64,000 bases of DNA from an uncultured Clostridia bacterium (GCA_948524275.1 CAOSLI010000001.1:434001-498000); one strand, 5' to 3'. Numbered from the stretch's first letter, positions 47,181 to 56,261 are shown. Numbers and translations: made by a program. Notes: generated from the sequence alone by a model not told the origin.

Positions 47181-48284
47181 ATGTTTGATTTAGATGAGGC
47201 ATTAAAAAATAACAATGAGCAAATAAAACGTATTACTGATATAGGCAATTCATTAAACGTATCCTTATTGGAAGAAGAATTAAGCAATTTAGAAAAACAA
47301 ACCGAATCTCAAAACTTTTGGAACGACAGTGAAAATTCTGGAAAAGTTTTAGCGAGAATTTCTGAATTAAAAAAGAAAATATCTTCATATAAAACATTAG
47401 AAAAGGAAATAAATACTATTAAAGAAATGCTTGAGTTATTGCAAATTGAGGCAGATATAGACATAGAAAATGAATTAGATCATTTATTGGATACTGCTAA
47501 TAATAATTTAGACTCTTTGGAGATAGCTACACTCTTATCAGGTAAATACGACAAGAATAATGCTATTGTCACCATTCATCCTGGAGCTGGTGGAACAGAA
47601 GCTCAAGATTGGGCTGAAATGCTATATAGAATGTATACAAGATGGGGAGTAGCTAATAATTTTAAGATAGAAGAACTTGACTATTTAGATGGAGAAGAAG
47701 CTGGAATTAAGAGCGTTACTTTTCTAGTGTCTGGAGATTATGCTTATGGACATTTGAAATCGGAACATGGAGTACATAGATTAGTTAGAATTTCACCATT
47801 TGACAGTGGCGGTAGACGTCACACTTCATTTGCTTCAATCGAAGTTCTTCCAGAAATTACAGATGATGCAAGCGTATACATTAACCCAGATGATATAAAA
47901 ATGGATGTTTATAGAGCTTCTGGCGCAGGTGGACAACATATTAACAAAACATCTTCTGCAGTAAGACTTACTCATATTCCAACAGGTATTGTAGTAGCTT
48001 GCCAAACTGAAAGAAGTCAATTTCAAAACAAAGATACAGCTATGAAAATGCTTAAGTCTAAGCTAATAAATTTGAAAGAAAAAGAAAATAAAGAAACAAT
48101 AGAAGATTTAAAAGGCATTCAAATGGATATTGCATGGGGTAGTCAAATTCGTTCATATGTATTTTGTCCATACACTTTAGTTAAAGATCACAGAACTAAT
48201 TTTGAAGTAGGAGATGTACAAAAAGTAATGGACGGAGATTTAAACGGGTTTATATTTGAATATTTAAAGAATTTCAACCATTAG
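47181..48284 (+). CDS. prfB: Peptide chain release factor 2, without the usual in-frame UGA frameshift
   Basis: A 367-residue RF2: ISTI-type N-terminal helices, then the catalytic GGQ loop in [18 protein letters not shown] and the peptidyl-tRNA domain; [20 protein letters not shown] is the family signature. RF2 recognises UAA and UGA. Most bacterial prfB genes need a programmed +1 shift at UGA near codon 26; here the frame is open from ATG 47181 with no such site. RBS AAAGGA upstream. UGA is therefore a stop in this genome, agreeing with gene ends here. Confidence 0.96.
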   Translation: MFDLDEALKNNNEQIKRITDIGNSLNVSLLEEELSNLEKQTESQNFWNDSENSGKVLARISELKKKISSYKTLEKEINTIKEMLELLQIEADIDIENELDHLLDTANNNLDSLEIATLLSGKYDKNNAIVTIHPGAGGTEAQDWAEMLYRMYTRWGVANNFKIEELDYLDGEEAGIKSVTFLVSGDYAYGHLKSEHGVHRLVRISPFDSGGRRHTSFASIEVLPEITDDASVYINPDDIKMDVYRASGAGGQHINKTSSAVRLTHIPTGIVVACQTERSQFQNKDTAMKMLKSKLINLKEKENKETIEDLKGIQMDIAWGSQIRSYVFCPYTLVKDHRTNFEVGDVQKVMDGDLNGFIFEYLKNFNH

Positions 48285-48321
48285 GGACGCGCACTTTTGG
48301 TTGACCACTATTATACGTCCC
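48284..48321. repeat. Short inverted-repeat element between prfB and the recombinase gene
   Basis: GGGACG (48284-48289) and CGTCCC (48316-48321) bracket a 26-base interior; TTTTGGTTGA and TTTGGTTGA repeat inside and just after it. It begins at the prfB stop. GC content stands out from the surroundings. No poly-T tail, so a terminator is less likely than a small repeat element. Confidence 0.4.
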
Positions 48322-48354
48322 CTTTGGTTGATTAATTTTTATAAGGAGGAAAAT

Positions 48355-49386
48355 ATGATTAGAACTGAAGAAAATCCACAATTTTTAAATTCATTTCTTC
48401 AATATTGCATTGCATATCAGAATAAATCACAGAATTCTGCAGAGCAATATAATAGTGATTTAAATTCATTTTTACGATATATGAAATATCATTTTCATAT
48501 GACAGATGAGCAGGACTTTTCTAAAATAGTTATTTCTGATTTTACAGCTGATGATTTAGAAAAAATCACTCAAGATGATATTCATCAATATATTTCTTAT
48601 TTAGCTATAAATAGAAAATGTAACGCTGCTACTTGCGCAAGAAGGATTTCAACCATTAGAATTTTCTTTAAATACTTAAGCTTAACTACAAAAACTATAA
48701 AGAACAATCCAGCACAGAATTTAGAAACTCCTAAACTAAATAAAAGATTGCCTAAATATTTAACATTAGAAGATAGTCAAAAGCTTTTAGATGAGGCATC
48801 AAACGATGAAGCTAATTCTAATAAAGAAAGAGATCTTGCAATAATTACTTTATTCTTAAATTGTGGCTTACGTTTATCAGAATTAGTTGGAATAAATATC
48901 TCTGATATAAGATTTGATGAATGCAAAATGACAGTTATAGGGAAGGGAAATAAAGAAAGGACAATATACTTAAATAAATCTTGTATGGAAGCGATAAATA
49001 GATATTTAGCAGTTAGACCTAATAATGCAAAAAAAGACGCCAAAAATTCAGACAAGGCCTTATTCTTAAGCAAGCAAAGACAAAGAATAAGCAAAAGAAT
49101 GGTAGAAACTATTGTTGCTAATTCACTTAATAAAGCAGGCTTAGATGCTAGTAAATATTCTACTCATAAACTAAGACATACTGCTGCAACTCTTATGTAT
49201 CAGTATGGACAAGTAGATATTAGGGCTTTGCAAGAATTGCTTGGACATCAAAGCATTTCCACAACTGAAATATATACTCATGTTAACAATGAACAAGTAA
49301 AAGAAGCTGTTGAATCAAATCCATTAGCTAATTACTTAAAAAGGCATAACACTGAAACGAAGCTGTCGAATGTAAATAATGATTAA
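48355..49386 (+). CDS. XerC/XerD-type tyrosine recombinase
   Basis: A 343-residue integrase-family recombinase. N-terminal SAM-like domain (QYCIAYQNKSQNSAEQYNSD) and a catalytic domain with all expected residues: Arg in CGLRLSELVGI, H-x-x-R in HKLRHTAATLM, His in LGHQSISTTE and Tyr in IYTH. This matches XerC/D, which resolve chromosome dimers at dif. No phage genes are near, so a housekeeping role is likely, but XerC, XerD and other resolvases cannot be separated here. ATG 48355 follows AAGGAGG. Confidence 0.88.
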   Translation: MIRTEENPQFLNSFLQYCIAYQNKSQNSAEQYNSDLNSFLRYMKYHFHMTDEQDFSKIVISDFTADDLEKITQDDIHQYISYLAINRKCNAATCARRISTIRIFFKYLSLTTKTIKNNPAQNLETPKLNKRLPKYLTLEDSQKLLDEASNDEANSNKERDLAIITLFLNCGLRLSELVGINISDIRFDECKMTVIGKGNKERTIYLNKSCMEAINRYLAVRPNNAKKDAKNSDKALFLSKQRQRISKRMVETIVANSLNKAGLDASKYSTHKLRHTAATLMYQYGQVDIRALQELLGHQSISTTEIYTHVNNEQVKEAVESNPLANYLKRHNTETKLSNVNND

Positions 49387-49417
49387 TAGAGTAATTATGA
49401 TAAAAATATTAAAGCCA

Positions 49418-49469
49418 AGTCTCCTTTTCTTAAGAAATAACATACAATATTCTTAAGAAGAGGAGATTT
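49418..49469 (+). promoter_or_regulatory. Long hairpin burying the RBS of spoVFB, with sigma-E/K-like -10 in the loop
   Basis: A near-perfect 20-bp stem: 49418-49436 pairs with 49450-49469, with two G-T wobbles; AGGAGA (49461-49466), the spoVFB RBS, is in the right arm. The loop contains CATACAATA (49441-49449), matching the -10 of mother-cell sigma factors. No convincing -35 seen. Same design as at 8343 and 31671. Confidence 0.65.
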
Positions 49470-50048
49470 ATGATTTTAGATAATATGAATATAGGATTTG
49501 CAATTACAGGAGCCTTTGAGACTTTTGATAAGATTATTCCAAAAATGAAGGAATTAGTAGAGCAGGGAGCAAATGTCTACCCAATACTCTCTTTTAATGC
49601 ACTTAATTTAGATACGAGATTTGGAGATGCTAATGAATACATAGCACAAATTAAAAGTATATCTAATAGAAAAATAATTACTACAATTCAAGAGGCTGAA
49701 TTTCTTATAAATAAAGATATGATAGATATTATGGTTATTGCACCTGCAACAGGGAATACAATAGCAAAAATTACTCATGGTATAAGTGATACTCCTGTAA
49801 CTGTAGCTGCTAAACTAAGTTCTAGAAACAATAAGCCTATTGTAATTGGTTTATATGCAAGCGACGGACTAAGTACAAATGCTTCTAACATTGGAATGCT
49901 TTTAAATAGAAAGAATATTTATTTTATTCCGTTTAGACAAAGCAATCCAATTACAAAACCGTTTTCAATTGCATTTGATATAGAATCTATTGTGGGTACT
50001 ATAAAAATGGCAATAGATGGAGAACAAATACAACCAATATTAATGTAA
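49470..50048 (+). CDS. spoVFB: Dipicolinate synthase subunit B
   Basis: A 192-residue flavoprotein-like subunit: NIGFAITGAFETFDKIIPKM at the start, MVIAPATGNTIAKITHGISD (the flavoprotein nucleotide motif) and the end PITKPFSIAFDIESIVGTI. With subunit A it makes dipicolinic acid for the spore core in the mother cell. Subunit A is not next to it here, though in many spore formers the two are in one operon. ATG 49470 sits right after the hairpin-buried RBS. Terminator follows. Confidence 0.9.
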   Translation: MILDNMNIGFAITGAFETFDKIIPKMKELVEQGANVYPILSFNALNLDTRFGDANEYIAQIKSISNRKIITTIQEAEFLINKDMIDIMVIAPATGNTIAKITHGISDTPVTVAAKLSSRNNKPIVIGLYASDGLSTNASNIGMLLNRKNIYFIPFRQSNPITKPFSIAFDIESIVGTIKMAIDGEQIQPILM

Positions 50049-50054
50049 ATAAAA

Positions 50055-50077
50055 AGAGTCATATTCAATATGACTCT
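50055..50077. terminator. Terminator between convergent spoVFB and the DUF308 gene
   Basis: AGAGTCATAT (50055-50064) pairs with ATATGACTCT (50068-50077); A and T runs on both sides. Confidence 0.75.
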
Positions 50078-50107
50078 TCTATAATTATATGCCTTTATTA
50101 AAAAGCA

Positions 50108-50701
50108 TTATTTACTTTTCTCTACTACTTTTATATGAGATTTCTTTGTTTTTTTACTAGTATCTCCAACTTGACTTAAAATATAGAAGTCATCATATAT
50201 TTCAATAAGTTGTGTAAACATTAAAATTGCACCTGTAAATTGAATAAGTACTTCAACTGATTCAAAAGGCTTTACAATTAACACTACACCTAATATAGTT
50301 GAAACAAATGAAATTACTAACATTATAATCCAATGTGCATTTCTAACATCACGAATGTTAAATGCTGTTTGGATTTTTAGTACACTTTCAATCAATATCC
50401 ATATTCCAACTATAACTGCTAAAGTTTGTGTTACTGCATGTACATTATTAACTATAACAAATCCAGAAATTATATATAGTATAGATTGCGCTAGCTCATA
50501 ACTAAAAAACCTGTATTGATCTTCAATTGAAAAATAGGCTATAAAATGTATTAGACCAGATACTATTAAAATAGTACCAAAAACTAAAAATAATGCTCCA
50601 ACAGTATCTAATGGCTTAACCATCATAAATATGGCTGGAAATAACAATAATATTGATACAAATATTGAATACTTGCTCATTTTTCTAATATATTCTTCCA
50701 T
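50108..50701 (-). CDS. HdeD/DUF308-type membrane protein
   Basis: A 197-residue protein with six membrane segments arranged as three internal pairs (LFLVFGTILIVSGLIHFIAY is typical), the layout of the HdeD/DUF308 family. Function in Gram-positives is unknown. A basic tail (KKTKKSHIKVVEKSK) is cytoplasmic. The start at 50701 follows AAGGAGG and a TTTTT spacer; an upstream in-frame start at 50731 has no RBS. Confidence 0.75.
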   Translation of the reverse strand: MEEYIRKMSKYSIFVSILLLFPAIFMMVKPLDTVGALFLVFGTILIVSGLIHFIAYFSIEDQYRFFSYELAQSILYIISGFVIVNNVHAVTQTLAVIVGIWILIESVLKIQTAFNIRDVRNAHWIIMLVISFVSTILGVVLIVKPFESVEVLIQFTGAILMFTQLIEIYDDFYILSQVGDTSKKTKKSHIKVVEKSK

Positions 50702-50812
50702 AAAAATCCTCCTTAGTTTATTTAATAACAATATAATATCATATTAGATATTTTTTGTTAATACTTTTTATTTTACATTTTTGTTACATAATATATCTAT
50801 TTTTCTTACTAG

Positions 50813-50841
50813 TTGTGTTTGTTTTAAAACTATGATATAAT
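50813..50841 (+). promoter_or_regulatory. Promoter of the M50 protease gene
   Basis: TTGTGT (50813-50818), 17-base spacer, TATAAT (50836-50841). The leader contains a small TTGCAACA/TTGTAA hairpin. Confidence 0.55.
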
Positions 50842-50899
50842 GGGCTTGCAACAATTTCGTTGTAAATCCATATTTTCTGTAGTTTTAGGGAGGAGAACT

Positions 50900-51631
50900 A
50901 TGAGTATTTTGATAACAATATGTATTCTTTTGGTATCAATAATGATACACGAAGCAGGTCACTTCTTGGCGGGCAAAATGTTCAATTATGCAATAGATGA
51001 ATTTTCTATTGGTTTTGGTCCCAAACTTATGCAAAAGAATAAGAATGGAACGGCATATACCATAAGGCTTTTACCAATAGGGGGTTATGTATCATTTGCT
51101 GAAGAAAGTAAAACCAAACGGTGCTTATCAAATCAAAGCCTGATAAAATTTGTAGTACTGATAATGGGAGTAGTATTTAATTTGCTGCTTTCAATATTGT
51201 GTTTTTCAATTGTTTATATGATGGTAGGATATGATTTCTTTCCGGCTATATCTGAAGGTATACGTTGGATAGGAAATATTATATCTAATTTGTTTAATTC
51301 ACCAAGTCAATTGGTGTCTGTAGATAGTTATGGTTCTATAGTTTTGTTAGCAAACACAGTTAATCAAGCTATGGATATAGTGAGTAATTTCAAGCAATTA
51401 GTAGCTCTTATATTAATTGTCGGAGCTCTTTTAAATCTAAGTTTAGCTATATTTAACCTGTTTCCATTACCCATATTGGATGGTGGTCAAATAATAATAA
51501 ATGCAGTTGAACTAATTATAAAAAGGAGTATTCCTCAACGTATAAAGGTGATAGTTAATTCTATTTGCTGGTTACTGATAATGGCACTGGGAATCTTTTT
51601 GATTGTACGAGACGTTATAAACTGGGTATAA
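50900..51631 (+). CDS. M50-family site-2 metalloprotease
   Basis: A 243-residue intramembrane zinc protease: IMIHEAGHFLAGKMF holds the H-E-x-x-H site in the first membrane segment, and NLFPLPILDGGQIIINAV supplies the third ligand Asp in the last pair. PIGGYVSF near residue 60 is the usual loop after the first helix. No PDZ domain, so shorter than RseP. Related enzymes release sigma factors or peptides from the membrane. Contains an in-frame CGG codon (51119) that must be read without shifting. ATG 50900 follows AGGGAGGAG. Confidence 0.85.
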   Translation: MSILITICILLVSIMIHEAGHFLAGKMFNYAIDEFSIGFGPKLMQKNKNGTAYTIRLLPIGGYVSFAEESKTKRCLSNQSLIKFVVLIMGVVFNLLLSILCFSIVYMMVGYDFFPAISEGIRWIGNIISNLFNSPSQLVSVDSYGSIVLLANTVNQAMDIVSNFKQLVALILIVGALLNLSLAIFNLFPLPILDGGQIIINAVELIIKRSIPQRIKVIVNSICWLLIMALGIFLIVRDVINWV

Positions 51632-51656
51632 TTACTTTACGGAAAATATGGAAGAG

Positions 51657-51682
51657 AAGGAGAACATTCTGGTGTTCTCCTT
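51657..51682 (+). terminator. Terminator after the M50 protease gene
   Basis: AAGGAGAACA (51657-51666) pairs with TGTTCTCCTT (51673-51682), then ATTAT. Confidence 0.7.
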
Positions 51683-51702
51683 ATTATAATGTACATAGTA
51701 AA

Positions 51703-51730
51703 AGGAGCACCCCCAATTGAGGATGCTCCT
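51703..51730 (-). terminator. Terminator of the 51777 minus-strand gene
   Basis: AGGAGCA (51703-51709) pairs with TGCTCCT (51724-51730); on the minus strand TTTTACT follows. Similar GGAGCA hairpins end the 60880 and 62521 genes. Confidence 0.6.
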
Positions 51731-51776
51731 ATCAAAATTCATGCATCAGAATTTAAAAAGCAAGTTTTAAATTTTG

Positions 51777-52700
51777 TTATTGGTTAAGCATATAGCTAAT
51801 AATTCGCTGCTTTATTTTTTTGATGCAAATGTTTAAATGAGTAATCATGACGTCGATTTGCTCATCAGTTGCAGGTGCAGCCTGTTTCTCGCGGTAAGTT
51901 CGCCATGCCAATCCGGTCTTTAAACTAATTCTTAGGTCAATGTCATCGGGATGCCCAAATGTAGTTCTATCTGCATTGAAATCAAGATAGATTACTTCAT
52001 CATCATCTTTACAATAATGTATCATGTTGATGTAGCAATTTTTCCTGTTCCTATGAGCAGAAACCTCAGCATTATAGGCCCAACCATCTGAGTCATTATC
52101 ATACTTAATTTGAGCCGACCTGCCTTTTACAGTAAGAAAGGCACAAACATTCTCAGAAGTGCGAGTTGCAAGTGAAAATTTTAAATTATCAAGATACTCA
52201 ATGGGCTCCTTGATATTAAGCGAGCTGTTACCAAAAGGATTTACGAGGCTATCGAGTTCAGAAATCTTTTTGCAAAGTTTCTTCATTTTAGACGATTTAG
52301 TCTTGCTATCAAAAACCTCAATATTGTGCTGAATTGCTGAACAATCCAGCAATTTTTTGTATGTTTCGTTAGCTAGATTGTTAACCAGCTCTTTACTGTA
52401 TTTGCCCTCGAGCATTGCAGCAAGTGTCAGTATACCTTTGACTGAGTGAATTTCACCATACCAAAAGTTGTCTCTACCAGGATGCTTTTCTCCAAACTCG
52501 GACATTGCCTGATTCATTATCTCTTCAGAGACTTCACATCCCCGTGGAACAATGTAATACGAACCAGAATGAAGAAATTCGACATCTCCAACAGCAAAGC
52601 AGGGAACAGAGAAACTATACCTTGTACCATTTTCGTCAGGCAATCTCTTAGCTCCATATATTTCCATTGCCGCCTGAAATTCTGCAATTGTAATACCCAT
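51777..52700 (-). CDS. Unknown protein, 307 residues, accessory gene
   Basis: Not recognised. Soluble; N-terminal domain (MGITIAEFQAAMEIYGAKRL...FSVPCFAVGDVEFL) and a C-terminal domain with KTGLAWRTYREKQ followed by a helical end. Two strand-rich parts flank a helical middle. G+C content and codon use differ from neighbours, with an in-frame CGG (I-V-P-R-G). Strong RBS AAGGAGG and own promoter and terminator. Likely acquired. Confidence 0.6.
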   Translation of the reverse strand: MGITIAEFQAAMEIYGAKRLPDENGTRYSFSVPCFAVGDVEFLHSGSYYIVPRGCEVSEEIMNQAMSEFGEKHPGRDNFWYGEIHSVKGILTLAAMLEGKYSKELVNNLANETYKKLLDCSAIQHNIEVFDSKTKSSKMKKLCKKISELDSLVNPFGNSSLNIKEPIEYLDNLKFSLATRTSENVCAFLTVKGRSAQIKYDNDSDGWAYNAEVSAHRNRKNCYINMIHYCKDDDEVIYLDFNADRTTFGHPDDIDLRISLKTGLAWRTYREKQAAPATDEQIDVMITHLNICIKKIKQRIISYMLNQ

Positions 52701-52733
52701 TTGATTACCTCCTTAGTAATTATGAATTTTGAG

Positions 52734-52777
52734 TTATGCATTGCATAATTCTCATTATAACAGATTTTATGTAAAAT
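52734..52777 (-). promoter_or_regulatory. Promoter of the 51777 gene with a palindrome at the start site
   Basis: Minus strand TATAAT (52754-52759) with a TTGCTA -35 about 17 bases before it. TTATGCA-T-TGCATAA (52734-52748), a 7-bp-arm palindrome, covers the predicted start of transcription: a probable operator for a dimeric repressor or a 5' stem-loop. Confidence 0.5.
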
Positions 52778-52849
52778 AGCAATATTAGTACTTCATTTAA
52801 ATTTGATAAATTTATTGACGAAAAAACATTAAATAATTTACTGAAAGTA

Positions 52850-52878
52850 TAGACATTTAAAATATAATGATATAAAAT
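52850..52878 (+). promoter_or_regulatory. Promoter of small toxin mRNA, copy 2
   Basis: TAGACA (52850-52855), 17-base spacer, TAAAAT (52873-52878), as in copy 1. Confidence 0.7.
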
Positions 52879-52962
52879 ACTAACCATAGGAAAGATGAAG
52901 AGCGGATGTGTGTGTTACCTCTAATCCTTGATTACTTATCAAGAGAGAGGGGGCGAGGCTTT

Positions 52963-53076
52963 ATGATGTTGAATGTATTTCTAGTCCTTTTAGTAGGATT
53001 AATGATCTCCTCAACCATAAATGTTGCCCTGCTATGTATTATATACATACAATGGGTTAACAATAACATAAAATAA
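52963..53076 (+). CDS. Small hydrophobic peptide, candidate type I toxin, copy 2
   Basis: A 37-residue peptide (starts MMLNVFLVLLVGLMISSTIN, tail QWVNNNIK), nearly the same as the peptide at 16805. Most DNA differences fall where they leave the protein or the leader stem intact. It has the same promoter, hidden-RBS leader and convergent antisense RNA. Duplication of the whole unit 36 kb away, with no transposase, suggests selection for the module. Mode of action (membrane damage) is inferred from shape only. Confidence 0.7.
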   Translation: MMLNVFLVLLVGLMISSTINVALLCIIYIQWVNNNIK

Positions 53077-53080
53077 AAAC

Positions 53081-53163
53081 ACGACACATTTGCTTTGCAG
53101 AGCGATGTGTCGTTATCAAAAATAATTTGAGGTAACCGCATTTCTGCGATTTCTCTTTCCTAT
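53081..53163 (-). ncRNA. Candidate antisense RNA antitoxin, copy 2
   Basis: Minus strand promoter TTGACT (53194-53199), 18-base spacer, TATAAT (53170-53175); start near 53163. The RNA ends at the ACGACACAT/ATGTGTCGT hairpin (arms 53081-53089 and 53105-53113) with a U tail. All elements match copy 1. Confidence 0.65.
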
Positions 53164-53307
53164 ACATATATTATATAATATTATATTTGTAAAAGTCAAT
53201 ATTTTTTATATATTTAAATTAAGAGCTGATTAAAATAAAAGATTGTAATGTATCTGTAATGAAAATTTATATAAATAAAGAAGGTACTTGTTGATGAGGA
53301 AACAAAA

Positions 53308-53448
53308 ATGGAATATATAGATGTAGTTGATGAAAACAATAATTTAACAGGAAAAATCTTAGATAGAAAATCTATACATGAGCAAAATTTAAAAAAAGAT
53401 AGCAAATATTTAACAAAACAATATATAAAAAACGTGAAACTTGATTGA
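53308..53448 (+). pseudogene. Nudix hydrolase N-terminal remnant
   Basis: 46 codons: MEYIDVVDENNNLTGKILDR is the first strand pair of Nudix hydrolases of the IPP isomerase-like group; it then runs out at TGA 53446-53448 before the Nudix box. Decayed or truncated. Confidence 0.55.
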
Positions 53449-53598
53449 CATATTTGAGATTAAAGGAATTTGAAAATTGTATTTATATCAATTTATTAGA
53501 ACAAGTTGAAATAATAAAAATATTTAAGGAAGATATTAATATAGCAGAAAAGTTTAATAGAAGATATTTATTTATCATATTAAGCTTTATTTAAGTGA

Positions 53599-53817
53599 CG
53601 TTGGAATATTGATAAATATGTTAAAAAGATAGAATCTGACTTAATATCTTGTTTAAAAAAGTCTTTACCAGAGAAATGTAACTCTTGCAAAATATTACCA
53701 ATGTGTCAAGGTGGTTGTAAAGCACTTGAGAACACTAATCTCGGGCGTTGCAGACATGAAGTCTCTATTATTGACAAAATTATAGATATTGTTTATAGCA
53801 ATCATAAATGCGAATAG
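53599..53817 (+). pseudogene. Radical SAM/SPASM protein C-terminal remnant
   Basis: An open stretch without a start encodes W-N-I-D-K-Y-V-K-K-I-E-S-D followed by CNSCKILPMCQGGCKALENT and R-C-R-H, the Cys pattern of a SPASM domain, ending at TAG 53817. The radical SAM core with its C-x3-C-x2-C site is absent. A dead fragment of a peptide-modifying enzyme or similar. Confidence 0.65.
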
Positions 53818-53825
53818 GTACTTTT

Positions 53826-53856
53826 AATGCTCTCTAATTATTTTAGAGGGCATTAT
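53826..53856 (+). terminator. Terminator after the SPASM remnant
   Basis: AATGCTCTCT (53826-53835) pairs with AGAGGGCATT (53845-53854, one wobble). Confidence 0.6.
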
Positions 53857-54230
53857 TTATATTGTCATGATTTTTTGAGCTCTGAATAGAAGATAAGAAT
53901 ATTGAATAAATCAATAAAGAAGTCAAATCAAAATCCAAGATTTAAAGTTATATAAGTATTTTGATAAAACTAGGTAGGGAGTAGGACACTTTTAGAGTAT
54001 GCTGAAATAAATTTTATAACTTTATTGGATATGATAATATTTCAAGAATACAAATACAGAAAAATTCAAACATAGAATAGATTTTTAATGATGAAATTCA
54101 AAAAACGAACATTTGTTGTTGGCTTTTTAAAGAAATTTTATATTAAGTATTTATAACTTTCTATATTATAATTTTATAAAAATTTCTAATATAATATTAT
54201 CAGTATAACTTTATATTATATTTGCTTCAA

Positions 54231-54680
54231 AATCGATTTTAAGACATTTTTATATTTAATGAAACAAATTATATGTCTCGAATTAAATTTAAGACTATGA
54301 CTTTATTGGTGTTTCATTTGAAAATCAGTATAATATATGAAAAATACTTAAGCTTTGGCATTTCTTAAATTAGCAGTAAAACGGCTAAAAAAGCGACGCA
54401 CGAGAATCGTTTTTAAGCCGTTTTTATAAAAAAGACATATAGTATGTTGTCTCAAAAATAAGGCAAAATGGCTAAATATAAGGTTTTGAAAGATTTTACC
54501 AAAAACTAAATATAATTCATATAATTTTTATATAAATTAAGAAGTTACAATAAAATAAAAAAATCCAACCAAATATAATGTAAAATAATGACGCATTAGA
54601 ATCGGTTTTAATGGATTTTTATATAAAAGTAGTATAAGTTATTGTCTATAAAAAGTATTAAAAGTGGCTATATTAAAGGA
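54231..54680. repeat. Three diverged tandem copies of a non-coding element
   Basis: The gene-free stretch 53857-54835 contains three related segments starting at 54231, 54405 and 54600. Each begins AATCG-x-TTTTAA, then TTTTTAT, a TATGT/GTTGTCT-type motif, and a G-G-C-T-A-like or A-C-T-A-like block, ending near 54307, 54484 and 54680. Copy 2 sits next to a hairpin (54378-54425, AAACGGCT with AGCCGTTT). No open frame. Looks like a decayed tandem duplication; the rest of this interval shows no gene. Confidence 0.4.
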
Positions 54681-54741
54681 ATAGGAGAATTTACAAGGCA
54701 GTACCAGGAATGACTGGTTATATATTTTACCCCTGCACTGT

Positions 54742-54769
54742 ATTGCGTGAAACTTTGATTTCACGCAAT
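54742..54769. repeat. Perfect inverted repeat
   Basis: ATTGCGTGAAA (54742-54752) and TTTCACGCAAT (54759-54769) with a 6-base loop; no T run, so probably not a terminator. Function unknown. Confidence 0.5.
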
Positions 54770-54835
54770 TAGATATAAGAATTATTGTTTGTTTAATTCT
54801 ACCTCTCAATTATTATATTGTTAAGCTTATATTTC

Positions 54836-54872
54836 AAAAAATGTCAGACTGTTTTTATATACAATCTGGCAT
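54836..54872 (-). terminator. Terminator of rho
   Basis: ATGTCAGACTG (54841-54851) pairs with CAATCTGGCAT (54862-54872); on the minus strand a T run follows (A run 54836-54840 on the plus strand). Confidence 0.8.
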
Positions 54873-54881
54873 TACTATATT

Positions 54882-56261
54882 TCATTTCATATTCTTTTTT
54901 AAAATTTCAATCAACTCCGAATTGGTTGATGTTTGTGACATTTGATTAATTAAATCATCAATCACGTCTGCTTGTGGTCTTGAAGATAAAGCACGTCTTA
55001 GTGAATATATAGTCTCTATCTCCTCTTTTGTAAGAATTAGGTCCTCTCTTCTTGTTCCTGATTTATTTATATCAACTGGTGGGAATACTCTCTTTTCTGA
55101 AAGAGATCTATCAAGTACAATTTCCATATTACCCGTACCCTTAAATTCTTCAAATATAACTTCATCCATTCTACTTCCTGTGTCAACTAATGCAGTAGCC
55201 ATAATTGTAAGACTTCCTCCATTTTCAATATTTCTAGCAGCACCAAAGAATTTCTTAGGTTTATGTAGTGATGCAGGATCTAAACCTCCTGATAAAGTTC
55301 TACCTGATGCAGGTATAGTTAAGTTATATGCTCTAGCTAATCTTGTAATACTATCTAATAATATTACAACATCTTTTCCCTGTTCTGTAAGTCTCTTTGC
55401 TCTTTCTAAAACCATTTCAGCTACTTTTACATGATGTTCTGGAAGTTCATCAAATGTTGAATAAATTACATCACCTTGAATTGATCTTCTCATATCTGTT
55501 ACTTCTTCTGGTCTTTCATCAATAAGTAAGACTATTAGCTCTATTTCAGGACTATTAGTAGTAATACTATTTGCTATCTTCTTTAATAATGTAGTCTTTC
55601 CAACTTTAGGCGGAGCAACTATCATTCCTCTTTGGCCTTTTCCTATTGGACATATTAAATCAATTATTCTCATTGCATATTCATCTGAAGTTGTCTCCAT
55701 TTTAATTTTTTCGTTTGGATAAATAGGAATTAGGTCATCAAATTTTTTTCTTCTATATGCCAATTCTGGTGATTGTCCATTAACTTCTCCAACATATATT
55801 AGAGCAGGAAATTTTTCACCTTCTTTTGGATTTCTAGTAATACCCTTTATCTTATCTCCATTGTCTAATTTAAATCTTCTAATTTGTACAGGAGAAATAT
55901 ATATATCATCAGGAGTTGATAAATAGTTTTTTCCTCTTAAAAATCCATATCCATCTGGTAAAATTTCTAAAATTCCTTCTGCAATTCTATCTGATGAAGT
56001 AAGAGTATATCCCTCCTCCATCCTTTTTGGCCCAAGAGATTCTACATAACTTTCATCTATAACAGATGATTTATTATCACTCTTGGAATTTTCAACATCA
56101 TTGTCTATATTTAAATCAGGCTCACTACTTCCAATCTCTGATAGTTGCAATTTCTTAAGTTCATTACATAACTCATCTCTTTTAAATTTTGTTACATTTT
56201 TTATTCCTTGTTCTTTAGCGAATTGTCTTAATTCAGCTAATGTGCATTCATCTAAATTCAT
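54882..56261 (-). CDS. rho: Transcription termination factor Rho
   Basis: A 459-residue Rho: N-terminal SAP-like helical domain ([20 protein letters not shown]), cold-shock RNA-binding domain ([20 protein letters not shown]), P-loop [16 protein letters not shown], Walker [17 protein letters not shown] and the R-loop [21 protein letters not shown] homohexamer that ends transcription on untranslated RNA. A short acidic insert lies between the SAP and RNA-binding domains (residues 45-70). Lies downstream of the divIC gene; starts after AAAGGAAG. Confidence 0.96.
   Translation of the reverse strand: MNLDECTLAELRQFAKEQGIKNVTKFKRDELCNELKKLQLSEIGSSEPDLNIDNDVENSKSDNKSSVIDESYVESLGPKRMEEGYTLTSSDRIAEGILEILPDGYGFLRGKNYLSTPDDIYISPVQIRRFKLDNGDKIKGITRNPKEGEKFPALIYVGEVNGQSPELAYRRKKFDDLIPIYPNEKIKMETTSDEYAMRIIDLICPIGKGQRGMIVAPPKVGKTTLLKKIANSITTNSPEIELIVLLIDERPEEVTDMRRSIQGDVIYSTFDELPEHHVKVAEMVLERAKRLTEQGKDVVILLDSITRLARAYNLTIPASGRTLSGGLDPASLHKPKKFFGAARNIENGGSLTIMATALVDTGSRMDEVIFEEFKGTGNMEIVLDRSLSEKRVFPPVDINKSGTRREDLILTKEEIETIYSLRRALSSRPQADVIDDLINQMSQTSTNSELIEILKKNMK

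Noticed and set aside
47181..47260. Programmed UGA frameshift in prfB
   Set aside because: The frame is open from the ATG through codon 40; there is no in-frame UGA.
48355..49386. Phage or transposon integrase
   Set aside because: XerC/D-like length and order after prfB, with no phage genes, att repeats or cargo visible around it.
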